Assembly: GCF_007744515.1 (NCBI RefSeq)
Contig: NZ_CP036268.1
Location: 2,767,712 to 2,831,711, forward strand
Source: Stratiformator vulcanicus
Lineage (GTDB): Bacteria > Planctomycetota > Planctomycetia > Planctomycetales > Planctomycetaceae
DNA length: 64,000 nt
Reading direction: 5' to 3'
Part shown: positions 63,351-64,000 of the stretch, piece by piece
Layout: each line of letters begins with the position of its first letter
Position numbering within the stretch: position 1 is the stretch's first letter
Notes under the pieces: generated by a model
Told to the model about the DNA's origin: nothing
Database searches by the model: none
Seen by the model: only the letters and a program-made list of their open reading frames with translations
Made by a program: the position numbers and the translations under genes

Positions 63351-64000
63351 TTAGATTTCGTCGGTCAAACGGAGCAGCAACCACAGTGTCGGGTCTCGGT
63401 CGATCGGAAATTCCGGACCAGCGGCGGGCGTCTGACGACCGGCCAGCGGGTCATCGATCAAATAGGTGAAGCCGAGTCGCGGGGATGACTCCGGATCGAA
63501 CCCGGGGATCGCTTCGGCATCAAGCCAGATGTCGATTCGGTCGCCGGCTTTCAACTTCGATATCTCAGCCCGAACCGAAGAGGGGTCGAACGCGGTCGGG
63601 CTTTCCCGATTTTGATCGATGGCGATCTCTTCGGTGGATACTTTGGCCGAACCGCCGGTGAACGTCAGTTGCAACTGTCGGCAAAAGCGGCCCGCCCGGC
63701 GCGACTTTCCATCGGGTCGTCCATCGAACCAGAGGGTAATTTGCCGCTCGGCCCCCTTCTTTAAGGCTGGCGTATTATCGAAGAGGAACCGCAAGCCGAA
63801 TCCGCGTTCATTCCAACCGATAAAGCAATCGGCGATCTTCGGCTCTTCATCGACCGACCCAAGAAACGGCAAACGTGCCGCTGCCGGCAGCGGACAGAGT
63901 CCTGGCTTCTTCCCGGGCAATGCGTCCGCCCTTACGGCGTTGACGACCGGCGAAAAAAGAAATGACGCAGGAACCGGAAGGGCGTCAGGGGCGGTAGACA
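63351..64000 (-). CDS. Secreted beta-rich protein of unknown function, partial (5' end outside window)
   Basis: At least 215 residues: the frame ends at 63351 and is open to the window edge, so the N-terminus is missing. The part seen alternates beta-strand-like and loop segments (FIGWNERGFGLRFLFDNTP, ITLWFDGRPDGKSRRAGRFC, RIDIWLDAEAIPGFDPES, LGFTYLIDD), which resembles CBM9-like domains of planctomycete surface proteins; this is inference from pattern, not a family match. It is convergent with the epimerase gene. Confidence 0.6.
   Translation of the reverse strand, partial: STAPDALPVPASFLFSPVVNAVRADALPGKKPGLCPLPAAARLPFLGSVDEEPKIADCFIGWNERGFGLRFLFDNTPALKKGAERQITLWFDGRPDGKSRRAGRFCRQLQLTFTGGSAKVSTEEIAIDQNRESPTAFDPSSVRAEISKLKAGDRIDIWLDAEAIPGFDPESSPRLGFTYLIDDPLAGRQTPAAGPEFPIDRDPTLWLLLRLTDEI

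Overview
The window looks like a chromosomal segment of a planctomycete (Planctomycetota, probably Planctomycetaceae-like). The evidence is the gene content: three DUF1501 + PSD1-type (DUF1549/DUF1553) gene pairs, two DUF1552 + DUF1592-type pairs, planctomycete cytochrome c (PSCyt1) modules with CxxCH motifs, secreted sulfatases, two ECF sigma factors (one beside a WD40 Ser/Thr kinase, one beside a membrane-anchored cytochrome fusion), and many lone secreted proteins of unknown function. No phage, transposase, rRNA or CRISPR array was seen. One tRNA (Ala, GGC anticodon) is present.

Region 1-3.4 kb: an edge-truncated membrane protein with a PQQ/BamB-like start, a DCC-family (DUF393) thiol protein, an acyl-CoA/acyl-ACP ligase, and tRNA-Ala. 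Region 3.7-35.6 kb is entirely minus-strand and is dominated by secreted macromolecule-processing cassettes. These are an ECF sigma factor with a giant anti-sigma-like/cytochrome/LamG/PSD1 fusion and a DUF1501 protein; a sulfatase-GH43-sulfatase operon; a lone LRR-like secreted protein; a DUF1592/DUF1552 pair; a PSD1/DUF1501 pair; an ECF sigma/Ser-Thr kinase-WD40 pair; a DUF1552/DUF1592 pair in the opposite order; and another PSD1/DUF1501 pair. DUF1501 and DUF1552 proteins carry twin-arginine signals, and their partners carry haem-binding motifs, so each pair probably works together outside the cytoplasm.

Region 35.6-48.6 kb is more housekeeping-like: a truncated FAD oxidoreductase remnant, egtD (ergothioneine), leuB, a small membrane protein, an orphan sigma-54 response regulator with a clear terminator, a metallophosphoesterase, yidC, mnmE, and a dsbD-like gene overlapping epmA. 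Region 48.9-52.6 kb holds gpgS (glucosyl-3-phosphoglycerate synthase), overlapped by a membrane-anchored protein whose C-terminus is a well-conserved guanyl-specific ribonuclease (RNase Sa/barnase type), followed by a GT4 glycosyltransferase. This is the most unexpected locus in the window.

Region 52.6-64 kb: a small membrane protein, a sialidase-like secreted protein, a prenyltransferase/squalene-oxidase-repeat protein, pyrE, a 7-bp tandem repeat next to a strong terminator, a secreted protein with 25 cysteines in about 141 mature residues, a membrane protein with a 28-bp perfect palindrome in its 3' end, an archaeal-type phosphoglycerate mutase, a secreted GH62 arabinofuranosidase, a leucine-carboxyl-methyltransferase-like methyltransferase, a SRPBCC/TIGR01777 epimerase fusion, and an edge-truncated beta-rich protein.
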